64,000 nucleotides of DNA, taken from contig CM049313.1 of assembly GCA_026874595.1 (NCBI GenBank), positions 13,019,508-13,083,507 of the forward strand, read 5' to 3'. The translations under genes were made by a program, and so were the position numbers. This DNA comes from Sipunculus nudus (Eukaryota; Annelida; Sipuncula; Golfingiida; Sipunculidae). Shown here piece by piece: positions 11,721 to 24,149 of the stretch. The notes beneath the pieces are model-generated. The model saw only the letters and a program-made list of their open reading frames with translations. It did not search any database and was not told where the DNA came from. Position 1 is the stretch's first letter, and each line of letters opens with the position of its first letter.

Positions 11721-11811
11721 TAGAGATTCATGTTATTTTTAATATTAAGACATTTGCGGCAGGCAACATTTACAGAAGCGTATTGCTGCCACCTTGTAAA
11801 AGAAAAATAAA

Positions 11812-12035
11812 TTATTTATCACGTACGTACGACATATTATCTCGTTCGTACGACATACTATCTCGTACGTACGACATATTATTTTGTACGTACGGCATAT
11901 TATCTCGTACGTACAACATATTATCTCGTACGTACGACATACTATCTCGTACGTGCGACATACTATCTCGTACGTACGACATATTATATCGTACGAACGA
12001 CATACTGTCTCGTACGTACGACATAATAAATCTTA
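11812..12035. repeat. 21-bp minisatellite with palindromic tcgtacgtacga core
   Basis: About ten tandem copies of a 21-bp unit built around tcgtacgtacgacata. Because 21 is a multiple of three, open frames appear on both strands with seven-residue repeats (YDILSRT), an artefact of the repeat. Each unit contains a 12-bp self-complementary core. Confidence 0.95.
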
Positions 12036-12168
12036 CGGATATGATTCACAGACTACACAAAACCAAACTGATACATGTATAAGCAATATATATATTTTTT
12101 AAATAATGTATGTTCTCCACCCCCTTGCAGACAGCTCAAACATCGTTGAAACGAACGTATATATATTT

Positions 12169-13815
12169 CTTTATTCATTTATATATACAATATATTTAAA
12201 TGCTATTCAATTATATCATTTTTCTGTGTCTAGGTTTCTAAAATATTTCAAGGAAGTGAATTATATCAAGTCGTTGTCTGCATGTCATATACAGAACTTT
12301 CATTTTTTAGATAGGTGATTAAATTCTGTTGGCAGCGTATGATGTTATAACAGTTTACCTGTCATATTGTTAATAAGAAAAAATATTGCCTTTGCCAAAT
12401 TGAAAACAAGAAGACAGCTACCAAATAGCCTAATTATGAGTGTTTGAGAACACGGTGATCGTAAAACATATTTAATGCATATACAACCATTGATATGATA
12501 TGTGGGTAGCGGAACAGTCCACAACCCATTTTATGCGGTACATATAATTTTTATTTTGAATTATATAACAAAAAATATTAAAGACTATAACTCATGGACA
12601 TGCGATTAATCTGTGAATGATGAATACAAAATTATAATACTTTTGTTCATATGCCCAGCTGAAGTGGTGATAAAGCCTACAACTCAGATCGGTTTGATTT
12701 ACGAATAAGTATAGAATCTTATATGTGGTAACGTGTAACTCGTCCTACTACTGTAGACGGCATAAAGTTAAACTTATGGGATCAAGCACTTCGTTCCATA
12801 AATAATATAGGAATCATGAACTTCTACTTATGAGCATCTCTGTATTACGGACACCTCTATAAGTGACACTTAAGGTTCATATTCAATTGCAATAATATGT
12901 GTATTGTCACATTATTTACTCATTTTGGCTGAAAACGAAAGTTGTCAAGCAAATCAATGCCGACATTGATATATATGAAGAACATTGAAGTCTCCTTAAA
13001 ATATAATAATAATAATATCCTTAAAATATTACGGTATCTTTCAATATTTCGTTTTAAAACCATTTTCTTACTCCGTTTTGCAAGTGGAAAAAAAGCTTGC
13101 CCCGGGCGCGATCAATGACGAAAACCAAACAGCGCTCACGCCACCTGGTGGTGGTGGTACAAGCCAAACTTCCCAAATCAAAGGTTTTCAAGCTTCCTTT
13201 GATGTTTATTCTTTCATGTTTGTTCTCTTTTTTTTATAACTGACGTGTGTTGCACGACCAAGATCTTTCCTCTGGTCACGAGATCTTTAGATGGTAAATA
13301 GATACACCTGGACTGTATTTACTCACACACAAAACCATGACAACGTATAAAACCGGTGAACAGGAGATATTAAGCTCGAAATTTTTTCTGTCATAGATTG
13401 ATGCATTCAATATTTTAAACGATTCATTACACTGTGCGTTATATCATAAATCTAGTTCTTAGACAGATCAATTAAGAATATTAGAAACCTGCCCCACAAC
13501 AATCCTTTCTCAAACAATTACAGTCAGGCTGTTTGTTAACTGTAACTCTTGTCCGATCCTTTATTTCTCCAAAAAAATTAGTTTCAATTTGGCAAAGGCA
13601 ATATTTTTTGTATCATCATTGTGACAGGTTCCCTATTATAACACCATTCGCTGACAAAAGAATTTAATCACCTAACTGAAAATAAGAGTTCCATGTATGA
13701 CTGGTAGACAACGACTTGATATATTTCACTTCCTTGAAATATATGTATTTCAGAATCCTAGACACAAAAAATGATAAATCGAATAGCGTTTTAATATATA
13801 GTATATATAAATAAA
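12169..13815. mobile_element. Foldback-like element: long inverted repeats around a 1-kb spacer
   Basis: 12169-12460 and 13500-13815 are diverged reverse complements. Matching landmarks include caaggaagtgaa / ttcacttccttg, gcctttgccaaattgaaa / tttcaatttggcaaaggc, and tcaagtcgttgtc / gacaacgacttga. The spacer has no recognisable transposase. The outer ends sit in AT-rich DNA (tttatatata), so exact boundaries and target duplication are unclear. Long-TIR non-autonomous or foldback transposons have this shape. Confidence 0.75.
12461..13499. other. Spacer of the foldback-like element
   Basis: AT-rich with no open frame of note. It holds a small GC-rich patch at 13095-13150 containing cacctggtggtggtgg. 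No conserved protein was recognised. Confidence 0.5.
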
Positions 13816-13824
13816 CACTAAAAA

Positions 13825-13975
13825 CATAGGGTTGTCAAATAAACAACTTTAGGGTTGTCCAATGTGTGTACCTAAAACTAAAACCCAGGTTGTCAAAATT
13901 TCAATGTGAAAACCCTCTAGGGTTGTAAAAAGGGTTGTCAAATGTTTGCCGTGCGACCTATGGGTTGTCATGGAC
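13825..13975. repeat. Irregular gggttgtc-rich stretch
   Basis: The phrase gggttgtc/gggttgta occurs about six times in 150 bases at irregular spacing (15-50 bases). It may be a decayed minisatellite. Confidence 0.5.
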
Positions 13976-13997
13976 CTGTCAGATTCATCCGTAATCA

Positions 13998-14016
13998 CTC
14001 TCTCTCTCTCTCTCTC

Positions 14017-14076
<60 letters not shown>

Positions 14077-14090
14077 TATACATATGATAA
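13998..14090. repeat. (TC)n followed by (TA)n microsatellite
   Basis: A (TC)n run passes directly into about 65 bases of (TA)n. It lies about 190 bases left of the start of the 3.34-kb tandem duplication. Confidence 0.95.
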
Positions 14091-14276
14091 TAATAATGAT
14101 AACAGACATTTTTAAGAAGAACGTATATTTATTAAACCAAAGTGGTCGTGTAACTTGTGATAAGTGTATTTGTCTGCAACAGTGTTACGACTGATTATTC
14201 CTTACAATCTGGACAGGGTTCTGTCGGAGTGTGTTTCTCAGTGTTCACATAAATGTGTAGCTTTATTATATCGTCA

Positions 14277-17200
14277 TCCACCTCGGCTTCCTCTCTAGCA
14301 AGTAGTTTACAACTACAAGGTTGGGTTCACGGCTACCCGTGTGACGAGCATATAGCTCTCTCTTCATTTTCTGCTTCTGTACTAGAAAAATAGACTTGCC
14401 TTGGTCCCTCCTTCTACTCGGGGTTACAAATCTGTAAGGAAGATGTTTTCTCCAGAGTCAGAGTGTCTTAAAAATACAAAATAAAATGTAAAGTTCCATG
14501 AAAATCACATTTTATATGACAGAGTTGTGTGCAGGATTTTGTGTACATTGAATCACAGCTTATATGACTGGATATGTCTTCCTGATTATTTTTAGTTCAG
14601 CTGACTGTAAGTCATCTCAGCTATGGCGATCACCCTTTGTCCATCGTCCGTCCGGCCGTCTGTCCATTAACAAGGAACAAGTCGTAACCACTGGACCTGG
14701 AATCTTCTTACCTTACATCAAGAGAGGTCCATGAAAAATCTCCTTGGAAACCTGGAATTAGGTCTCTGTTACCCATATTCTTCAAGCTATGGGGCTCCGA
14801 TGTCCCCCCCCCCCCCGAATAATGAAAAATTTGATACAAAAGCTCAAAGTTTTGAACAAATAATGCATTGATCACCATGATTCTTTACATGGATATTGAT
14901 CATGGAGTGTTTCATCAAATCTGCAGACCGGTGGCGCCACCTGTTTTTTTTTCGATTTTTTTTCTCTATTTTTGAGACCTCAAAAGATGCCGTCATCTGT
15001 TAACAGGGCACAAATCATAACCGCTGGACCTGGAATCTTCTCACTTAACATCCTGAGAGGTCCATGAAAAGTCTTTGTGGAAACCTAGAATTAGGTCTCT
15101 GTTGCCCATATTCTTCAAACTATGGGGCTCCGAATTACCCCCAGGATAATGAAAAATTTGATACAAAAGCTCAAGTATCTGAACAACCAATGGATTGATC
15201 ACCATGATTCTCTGCATGGATATTAATCATGGAGTGTTTCATTAGTTTCTGCAGACTGGTGGCGCCACCTGTATTTTTTCGATTTTTTAGGATTTTTTTT
15301 GAGACCTTAAAAGATGCCGTCATCTGTTAACAGGGCACAAATCATAACCGCTGGACCTGGGATCTTCTCACCTTACATCCTGAGAGGTCCATGAAAAGTC
15401 TTGGTGGAAACTTGGAATTAGGTCTCTGTTACCCATATCCTCCGAGCTATAGGGCTCCAAAGTACCCCCCAGAATATTGAAAAAATTGATACAAAAGCTC
15501 AAGTACCTGAACAACTTATGCATTAATCACCATGATTTTTTGCAAGGATATTGTTCATGGGGTGTTACATCAGTGTTTCCAGAATGGTGGCTCCACTTGT
15601 ATTTTTTAAAATTTTTTTTACGATTTTTTTCTCTATTTTTAGACCTTAAAAGATGCCGTCATGTTAACAGGGCACAAATCTTAATGACTTGACTTAGAAT
15701 CTTCTGTTTGACATACAGGGAGGCCCATGAAAAGTCTTCTTGGGAACCTGGAATTAGGTCTCTGTTACCCAAAGCCTGTGAGCTATGGGGCTTCCAAGTA
15801 CCCCCCCCCCCCCCCAAGAATAATGAAAAAATTGATACGAAAGCTCAAGTATCTGGATAACTAATGCATTGATCACAGTGATTATTTGCATGGATATTAA
15901 TCATGGAGTGTTTCATTATTTTCTGCAGACTGGTGGCGAAACCTGTATTTTTTCGATTTTTAACGATTTTTTTCTCTATTTTTGAGACCTCAAAAGATGC
16001 CGTCATCTGTTAACAGGGCACAAATCGTAACCGCTGGACCTGGAACCTTCTAACTTTACAACCTGAGAGGTCCATGAAAAGTCATTTTGGAAACCTGGAA
16101 TTAGGTCTCTGTTACCCATATTCTTTAAGCTATGGGGCTCCGAAGTACCCCCCAGAATAATGAAAAATTAGATACAAAAGCTCAAGTATCTGAACAACTA
16201 ATGCATTGATCACCATGATTCTTTGCATGGCTATTGATCATGGGGTGTTACATCAGTGTCTGCAGAATAGTGGCGCCACCTGTATTTTTCGATTTTTTAC
16301 GATTTTTTTCTCTATTTTTGAGACCTTAAAAGATGCCACATCTGTTAACAGGGCACAGATAATAATGACTGGACGTAGAATATTCTGTCTCGACATGCAG
16401 GGAGGCCTATGAAAAGTCTCCTTGGAAACATGGAATTAGGTCTCTGTTACCCATATTCTTCAAGCTATGGGGCTTCCAAGTCCCCCCCCCCCGGAATAAA
16501 AGAACATTTGATACAAAAGCTCAAGTATCTAAATAACTAATGCATTGATCACCATTATTCTTTGCATTGATAATGATCATGGAGTGTTTCATGAGTTTCT
16601 GGTTGACTGAGACTGGTTGCACCACCTGTATTTTTTTCGATTTTTTACTATTTTTTTTTATCTATTTTGAGACCTTAAAAGATGTTTTCGTCTTTTAACA
16701 GGGCACAAATCATAACTATTTGACCCGGAATCTTCTTTCTTGACATCCTGGGAGGTCCATAAAAAAACTCCAGGGAAACCTTAAATTAGGTCTCTGTTAC
16801 CAATATCCTCCGAGCTATGGGCTTAGAAGTACCTCCCGGAATAACTAAAAAATTGATACAAAAGCTCTGGTATCTGAACAACTAGTGCATTGTTTGGCAT
16901 TATTCTTTGCATGCATATTCATCATGGATTACGGGTTTCATCAGTTCTTGCGGACTGGTGGCACAACCTAATCTTTTTTTAATTTTAAAACAATTTATTT
17001 CTCTATTTATGAGACCTTCAAAGATGTGGTCGTCCCTTAACGGGGCTCAAATTGTAACCATTTGTCATAGAATCTTCAAACATGACATCCAGGGAGATCT
17101 GTGAAAAGTCTCCTTGGAAACGTGAATTAAGGTCTCTGTTACCCATATTTTCTGAGCTATGGGGCTTATAAGCACCCCTCGGATAATTGAAAATTCAATA

Positions 17201-17617
17201 CCAAAGTAGGGCACAAATAATAACCATGGGGCCCTAGAACATCCCGAGAGTTCCTCAAAAGTTCTCCCAAGAAACCTGAAATTGGGTCTCAGAGACCTGT
17301 ATTCTAAGAGTTTTGGGGTATGTTTGAGCACCCCAGAAACAATGCAAAATACACACAAATTGCAAGATTCCTCATAAAAGGCTGGTTGGATTGTCATCAA
17401 ATTTGTTGTGCTTATGGGTCTTGATGAAATTAAGCTAATATTCATGAACAATGTTGCCACCTATCTTAATTTGTTGTCTGTGCAAGGACATATTATCAAC
17501 ATGTCAGTCGGCTGAGCGTCATGACCCATGGGTCACTTGTTATATTAGATGTTACATTGGAGATGAACTTTATATAATATTCATATTGGAGAGTTAGTTC
17601 TTGAGATTAAGGAGTCC
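14277..17617. repeat. 3.34-kb tandem duplication, copy 1
   Basis: It starts at tccacctcggcttcctctct and runs to the junction at about 17618, where the same sequence restarts. The offset between copies is close to 3340 bases throughout. Copies differ only at scattered single bases and in homopolymer lengths (for example the poly-C near 14803). The unit contains a 317-bp lead and then the hairpin-start array of about 335-bp monomers. Junction and outer ends share only a few bases (tcctcc). Confidence 0.95.
14594..17542 (+). repeat. Hairpin-start repeat expanded into about eight 335-bp monomers (copy 1)
   Basis: It begins with agttcagctgact-gta-agtcatctcagct and ccgtccggccgtctgtcc, and ends ggctgagcgtcatgaccc. 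The internal landmark ggtctctgtt falls at 14761, 15093, 15421, 15757, 16103, 16439, 16789 and 17131, so the period is 328-350 bases. Each monomer also holds gtggcgccacctgtattttt, agaggtccatgaaaa and gatacaaaagctcaa. Open frames inside are chance or repeat artefacts. Confidence 0.9.
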
Positions 17618-20600
17618 TCCACCTCGGCTTCCTCTCTAGCAAGTAGTTTACAACTACAAGGTTGGGTTCACGGCTACCCGTGTGACGAGCATATAGCTCT
17701 CTCTTCATTTTCTGCTTCTGTACTAGAAAAATAGACTTGCCTTGGTCCCTCCTTCTACTCGGGGTTACAAATCTGTAAGGAAGATGTTTTCTCCAGAGTC
17801 AGAGTGTCTTAAAAATACAAAATAAAATGTAAAGTTCCATGAAAATCACATTTTATATGACAGAGTTGTGTGCAGGATTTTGTGTACATTGAATCACAGC
17901 TTATATGACTGGATATGTCTTCCTGATAATTTTTAGTTCAGCTGACTGTAAGTCATCTCAGCTATGGCGATCACCCTTTGTCCATCGTCCGTCCGGCCGT
18001 CTGTCCATTAACAAGGAACAAGTCGTAACCACTGGACCTGGAATCTTCTTACCTTACATCAAGAGAGGTCCATGAAAAATCTCCTTGGAAACCTGGAATT
18101 AGGTCTCTGTTACCCATATTCTTCAAGCTATGGGGCTCCGATGTCCCCCCCCCCCCGAATAATGAAAAATTTGATACAAAAGCTCAAAGTTCTGAACAAA
18201 TAATGCATTGATCACCATGATTCTTTACATGGATATTGATCATGGAGTGTTTCATCAAATCTGCAGACCGGTGGCGCCACCTGTTTTTTTTTCGATTTTT
18301 TTTCTCTATTTTTGAGACCTCAAAAGATGCCGTCATCTGTTAACAGGGCACAAATCATAACCGCTGGACCTGGAATCTTCTCACTTAACATCCTGAGAGG
18401 TCCATGAAAAGTCTTTGTGGAAACCTAGAATTAGGTCTCTGTTGCCCATATTCTTCAAACTATGGGGCTCCGAATTACCCCCAGGATAATGAAAAATTTG
18501 ATACAAAAGCTCAAGTATCTGAACAACCAATGGATTGATCACCATGATTCTCTGCATGGATATTAATCATGGAGTGTTTCATTAGTTTCTGCAGACTGGT
18601 GGCGCCACCTCTATTTTTTCGATTTTTTAGGATTTTTTTTGAGACCTTAAAAGATGCCGTCATCTGTTAACAGGGCACAAATCATAACCGCTGGACCTGG
18701 GATCTTCTCACCTTACATCCTGAGAGGTCCATGAAAAGTCTTGGTGGAAACTTGGAATTAGGTCTCTGTTACCCATATCCTCCGAGCTATAGGGCTCCAA
18801 AGTACCCCCCAGAATATTGAAAAATTTGATACAAAAGCTCAAGTACCTGAACAACTTATGCATTAATCACCATGATTTTTTGCAAGGATATTGTTCATGG
18901 GGTGTTACATCAGTGTTTCCAGAATGGTGGCTCCACTTGTATTTTTTTAAATTTTTTTTACGATTTTTTTCTCTATTTTTGAGACCTTAAAAGATGCCGT
19001 CATGTTAACAGGGCACAAATCTTAATGACTTGACTTAGAATCTTCTGTTTGACATACAGGGAGGCCCATGAAAAGTCTTCTTGGGAACCTGGAATTAGGT
19101 CTCTGTTACCCAAAGCCTGTGAGCTATGGGGCTTCCAAGTACCCCCCCCCCCCAAGAATAATGAAAAAATTGATACGAAAGCTCAAGTATCTGGATAACT
19201 AATGCATTGATCACAGTGATTATTTGCATGGATATTAATCATGGAGTGTTTCATTAGTTTCTGCAGACTGGTGGCGAAACCTGTATTTTTTCGATTTTTA
19301 ACGATTTTTTTCTCTATTTTTGAGACCTCAAAAGATGCCGTCATCTGTTAACAGGGCACAAATCGTAACCGCTGGACCTGGAACCTTCTAACTTTACATC
19401 CTGAGAGGTCCATGAAAAGTCATTTTGGAAACCTGGAATTAGGTCTCTGTTACCCATATTCTTTAAGCTATGGGGCTCCGAAGTACCCCCCAGAATAATG
19501 AAAAATTAGATACAAAAGCTCAAGTATCTGAACAACTAATGCATTGATCACCATGATTCTTTGCATGGCTATTGATCATGGGGTGTTACATCAGTGTCTG
19601 CAGAATAGTGGCGCCACCTGTATTTTTCGATTTTTTACGATTTTTTTCTCTATTTTTGAGACCTTAAAAGATGCCACATCTGTTAACAGGGCACAGATAA
19701 TAATGACTGGACGTAGAATATTCTGTCTCGACATGCAGGGAGGCCTATGAAAAGTCTCCTTGGAAACATGGAATTAGGTCTCTGTTACCCATATTCTTCA
19801 AGCTATGGGGCTTCCAAGTCCCCCCCCCCCCCGGAATAAAAGAACATTTGATACAAAAGCTCAAGTATCTAAATAACTAATGCATTGATCACCATTATTC
19901 TTTGCATTGATAATGATCATGGAGTGTTTCATGAGTTTCTGGTTGACTGAGACTGGTTGCACCACCTGTATTTTTTCGATTTTTTACTATTTTTTTTATC
20001 TATTTTGAGACCTTAAAAGATGTTTTCGTCTTTTAACAGGGCACAAATCATAACTATTTGACCCGGAATCTTCTTTCTTGACATCCTGGGAGGTCCATAA
20101 AAAAACTCCAGGGAAACCTTAAATTAGGTCTCTGTTACCAATATCCTCCGAGCTATGGGCTTAGAAGTACCTCCCGGAATAACTAAAAAATTGATACAAA
20201 AGCTCTGGTATCTGAACAACTAGTGCATTGTTTGGCATTATTCTTTGCATGCATATTCATCATGGATTACGGGTTTCATCAGTTCTTGCGGACTGGTGGC
20301 ACAACCTAATCTTTTTTTAATTTTAAAACAATTTATTTCTCTATTTATGAGACCTTCAAAGATGTGGTCGTCCCTTAACGGGGCTCAAATTGTAACCATT
20401 TGTCATAGAATCTTCAAACATGACATCCAGGGAGATCTGTGAAAAGTCTCCTTGGAAACGTGAATTAAGGTCTCTGTTACCCATATTTTCTGAGCTATGG
20501 GGCTTATAAGCACCCCTCGGATAATTGAAAATTCAATACCAAAGTAGGGCACAAATAATAACCATGGGGCCCTAGAACATCCCGAGAGTTCCTCAAAAGT

Positions 20601-20958
20601 TCTCCCCAGAAACCTGAAATTGGGTCTCAGAGACCTGTATTCTCAGAGTTTTGGGGTATGTTTGAGCACCCCAGAAACAATGCAAAATACACACAAATTG
20701 CAAGATTCCTCATAAAAAGCTGGTTGGATTGTCATCAAATTTGTTGTGCTTATGGGTCTTGATGAAATTAAGCTAATATTCATGAACAATGTTGCCACCT
20801 ATCTTAATTTGTTGTCTGTGCAAGGACATATTATCAACATGTCAGTCGGCTGAGCGTCATGACCCATGGGTCACTTGTTATATTAGATGTTACATTGGAG
20901 ATGAACTTTATATAATATTCATATTGGAGAGTTAGTTCTTGAGATTAAGGAGTCCTCC
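17618..20958. repeat. 3.34-kb tandem duplication, copy 2
   Basis: Near-identical direct copy of 14277-17617. It ends at ggagtcctcc, after which unrelated unique sequence resumes at about 20959. The few differences (for example cacctgta versus cacctcta near 18609) imply either a very recent event or a haplotype or assembly duplication. Confidence 0.95.
17935..20880 (+). repeat. Hairpin-start repeat of about 335-bp monomers (copy 2)
   Basis: The same array is carried along by the 3.34-kb tandem duplication, with monomer order and individual monomer variants preserved. That order shows the 335-bp array expanded first and the whole block was duplicated later. Confidence 0.9.
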
Positions 20959-21950
20959 TCCCATTCGTCTCCCAAAATGTGTGCCTTCATTATTGCAAAA
21001 TAAAAACTTAAGCAAGAAACAGTGCCATGTGAAATTTTATCAGAAAATGTTCATTATACATGTATTTATAAATGGGATTCATTGTTATAGAGTCAATTAC
21101 CATATGTTCATTTGCAAAAAAATCCATCCACATGGCTCAACAGGGCCTGAGGTACGTCTGTGTACTATTTGTCAGGTGTAGGGAAGCTGCAGGAGTAAAA
21201 GAATGTATTAACAACTTGTATAATCATGATCACAAACGCACACACACATATATATATATACAATATTACAATTTGTTATACTGTGTTTAGGTCTAGTAAA
21301 AAGCCAAAGTCATTTATCAATCAATGGCTTGAAGTTAATCCATGTGCTGGGCATATAATTGCAATTTTCGATTAATGTAGGACTGCTGGCAACCCGGAGC
21401 AATAAGCCAGGGTGAAAGTACTGTACCAAACATTTACAACATATGAAATATTAGGTCTTCATTGAATTTACATTAAGTTTATTTGTTTATATACTTGTCA
21501 TATCCTTAAATGTTCTATATACATTATATATATGTATATATATATGTATATATTTATATCACACAACATGTTCAGCAGAATTAATTAATAGTTACCTGGC
21601 TGGTTGGGCGATTCTCCAATGTCAGCTAGTTGTATTCTCCTTTTCCAGGCTCATTGGTCCAGAAATAGACTACAAAATATTTAAAAAATTCTTTTACTAC
21701 ACAGATGACCAAGACCATTGGGAGTGTAATTGTTATATATGAAAATGTATATATATTTACACCTTCTATTGTTAGAAACGAAAGGTCGCCAGTATGGAGG
21801 TTACACCTGAAGTTTCTTCACATTAGTTATCAGTTAAGATGGTTCAATTAAAAGGATTTTACCACTCTGCAAAGGAAATACATAAAACCTAATGATTAAA
21901 GCTTTCACGTAGTACAGACAGTGAGCGCTACGAACACTCCTATAACAATT
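20959..21950. other. Unique AT-rich DNA, no gene seen
   Basis: It contains short (TA)n tracts near 21245 and 21525-21560 and small open frames without family signature. Confidence 0.5.
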
Positions 21951-21952
21951 TT

Positions 21953-22480
21953 AGCTCTGCTGAGTGTAAGTCATAAGAGCTGCAGTGATCACGCTTTGTC
22001 CGTCGCCCGGCCGGTCGCCTTAATAAAGGCTTAATTCGTAATGGATGGGCGCAGAAACTTCTTACTTTACAACATGGAAGTCCTTAGAAAATCTTCTTGG
22101 AGACATGAAATAAGGTCGCCGAAACCTGTATTGTCCAAAGTTTGGGGCTTGTTTGTACACCCCGAGAATAATTAAAAATTTGACGCAAAAGCTGCAATAT
22201 CTCAATAATGAATGCGTGAATTCACATGATTCTTGTTTTGCTTTTTTTTTATCATGGGCAATTTCATCTGATGGGCCACATATATTTCCTGTTTTTTTAA
22301 TATTTGTGCGACCGTCAAATCATAGCAGTCGTTAAGTTTCTTATATGTAGTTTCACCTAGTGTCCTGAAACCTTGGAATTTCTTTAAGCATGACCAGTGC
22401 TATCAATTCATGGTTGGAGTGCCACCAGTATTTTTAATTTTTTACGCATCTTTTCCAACGCAGTAGAGACTGCCAAACTA
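21953..22480 (+). repeat. Diverged hairpin-start repeat fragment
   Basis: It starts tttagctctgctgagtgtaa, then tgatcacgctttgtccgtcg, aaataaggtcgccgaaacct and ataattaaaaatttgacgca, in the order seen in the 10.5-kb and 14.6-kb copies. It is older and more diverged than those. Confidence 0.7.
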
Positions 22481-22589
22481 TAAAAAAAAAATGAATAAGT
22501 TTGTTAACTGTGGTTTCGTCTAGAGTCCTGAGAAAACTGGTGTGTTATTGTTCAATACATGTTCCATAAATTTTTTTATGACTGGTGCC

Positions 22590-22745
22590 TTCGTCTGCAT
22601 TTCCCCTGGACCCTCCTCTAGATCCGCTTCGGGAGATGAAACTAGCTATCCAACCACTGGGCTAAACTTGCACTACGCCCTGTCCCTATCTGACTCGGCC
22701 ATATTTGTCGTTAAGATTGACACACCAGGTCCCGGGAAAAGTTAT
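22590..22745 (-). repeat. Weak tRNA-like / SINE-like sequence
   Basis: The minus strand reads tagcccagtggttggatagc, which fits the pol III A-box pattern TRGCNNAGYNGG. No convincing B box follows. It may be an old SINE head or chance. Confidence 0.25.
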
Positions 22746-22749
22746 TAAA

Positions 22750-24080
22750 CATATAATTTGTGACACACTATCATACCATATAGTCATATGAACGTGCATG
22801 TGGATGTTGTGCTAATCTACTACCGGGACGGGGTACTCTGAATTAATTCAGAATGTAATATTAACTTTTAGGATATAATATTACACAGTATTTCTCTCGA
22901 GGTACGATCAAAATAGCTTTTTGTACTTATTGCATCTTTGACAAACGCAGTACTCCGCATGCAACATTAACTATCCATAGTATATCTCAAGTATTATAAT
23001 GATCCTACCGGGAAACAAATGGATCTGTAAAACACGTGGGTCATGAACTGCAATATATTTGCACTGGGTGTAAACATAGATATCCGGTTAAATATTTCAC
23101 GTCTATATGAAAAAGCTTCCCATCCAGGTCCATCGTGATCATTTTCCTTTAAATGCATTTTAAAGGAGTCGAAAGAAAGTATCTATAACTTTCCTTTCGG
23201 TGGCGCCTACATTCTTGACCCTTTGATGGATGTTTGCCTTGATCTCTTGTTCTAGATATTTTGTGTAACTGAGTTGTTTCCATTATATATGTCAATTAGG
23301 CCAAAAAGATATGGTTCTCAGGCGTCGCCCGCGTCAATTTTAAGCCTCCGCATCAAAGGTTTTTTTTAAAATTTTCTTCTTTCTTCAAAGAAGATAAAAC
23401 AATTTTGATAAGTTATCTTTTGTTATGTAGTACTATAACCTCTTAAGAAAAAAATATGTTATTATCATGCTTTTCCCTGATCATATGAAATTTTTATCGA
23501 AACATACAGAAAAAGATAATAAAAAACCCCGCCCGGCCGCACTGATTTATGAAAAATAAGTGCCTGAGAACCATTCATTTTTTTTGCCCTAAACATGTGT
23601 AATCACAGTCATAATAACCTGCAGGGGACACTGAAGCTCAGCACGATTCATTTTCTTATTGATACTCTAATATATATAATTGACGGTGGTCGTACTGGAC
23701 TTTTGTATGTATTAGGTCTTGAGCTGTGAGAATTCAGTTAAAATATGTACATGGGGCATTTTTCTGATTTCTTCATAAATCCAGTTTTTAAAGGGACGTG
23801 CCAGCAACTACGATCATGTTTCAAGCAGAAATCGGGACCTTACATTTCTGAGACTCAAAGAGTCAGACATTACAAAATGTTGATTTTTTTCTCTAACATC
23901 AACAGACACAATTCTATTAATAACATAGGTGATAAGTCTTTGTTTTATCTGTTGCTTTTAACTCGCCGAAACGAAGTTCAGGATGACTGAATAATACTCC
24001 AGGCTTCGGCGTCGTCCGCAGACTCTCCTGGTTAGTTTTTTTGTTGAGTCTATGATTCGGTAACCACTAACCCAATTGCT
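22750..24080. other. Intergenic DNA, no gene seen
   Basis: No repeat or coding family recognised apart from poly-T and poly-A runs. The phrase gattcattttcttatt near 23647 recurs at 28482. Confidence 0.5.
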
Positions 24081-24086
24081 TTCATG

Positions 24087-24087
<1 letters not shown>

Positions 24088-24128
<41 letters not shown>
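24088..24128. repeat. (TA)n microsatellite
   Basis: An uninterrupted AT run. Confidence 0.95.
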
Positions 24129-24132
<4 letters not shown>

Positions 24133-24149
24133 TATATGTTGTTATTAAT

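Noticed and set aside
11812-12035. CRISPR-like array
   Set aside because: Units are contiguous without unique spacers and the genome is eukaryotic.
11783-12102. Open frames on both strands with seven-residue repeats
   Set aside because: They come from the 21-bp minisatellite, whose period is divisible by three; not a repeat protein.
14594-14640. Helitron 3' terminus
   Set aside because: The hairpin is there on the minus strand, but no CTRR end follows it and no TC start is seen at the other end.
16206-17104. Open frames of 68 and 65 codons repeated at 19544 and 20245
   Set aside because: The identity reflects the 3.34-kb tandem duplication of non-coding repeat DNA, not conserved paralogous genes.
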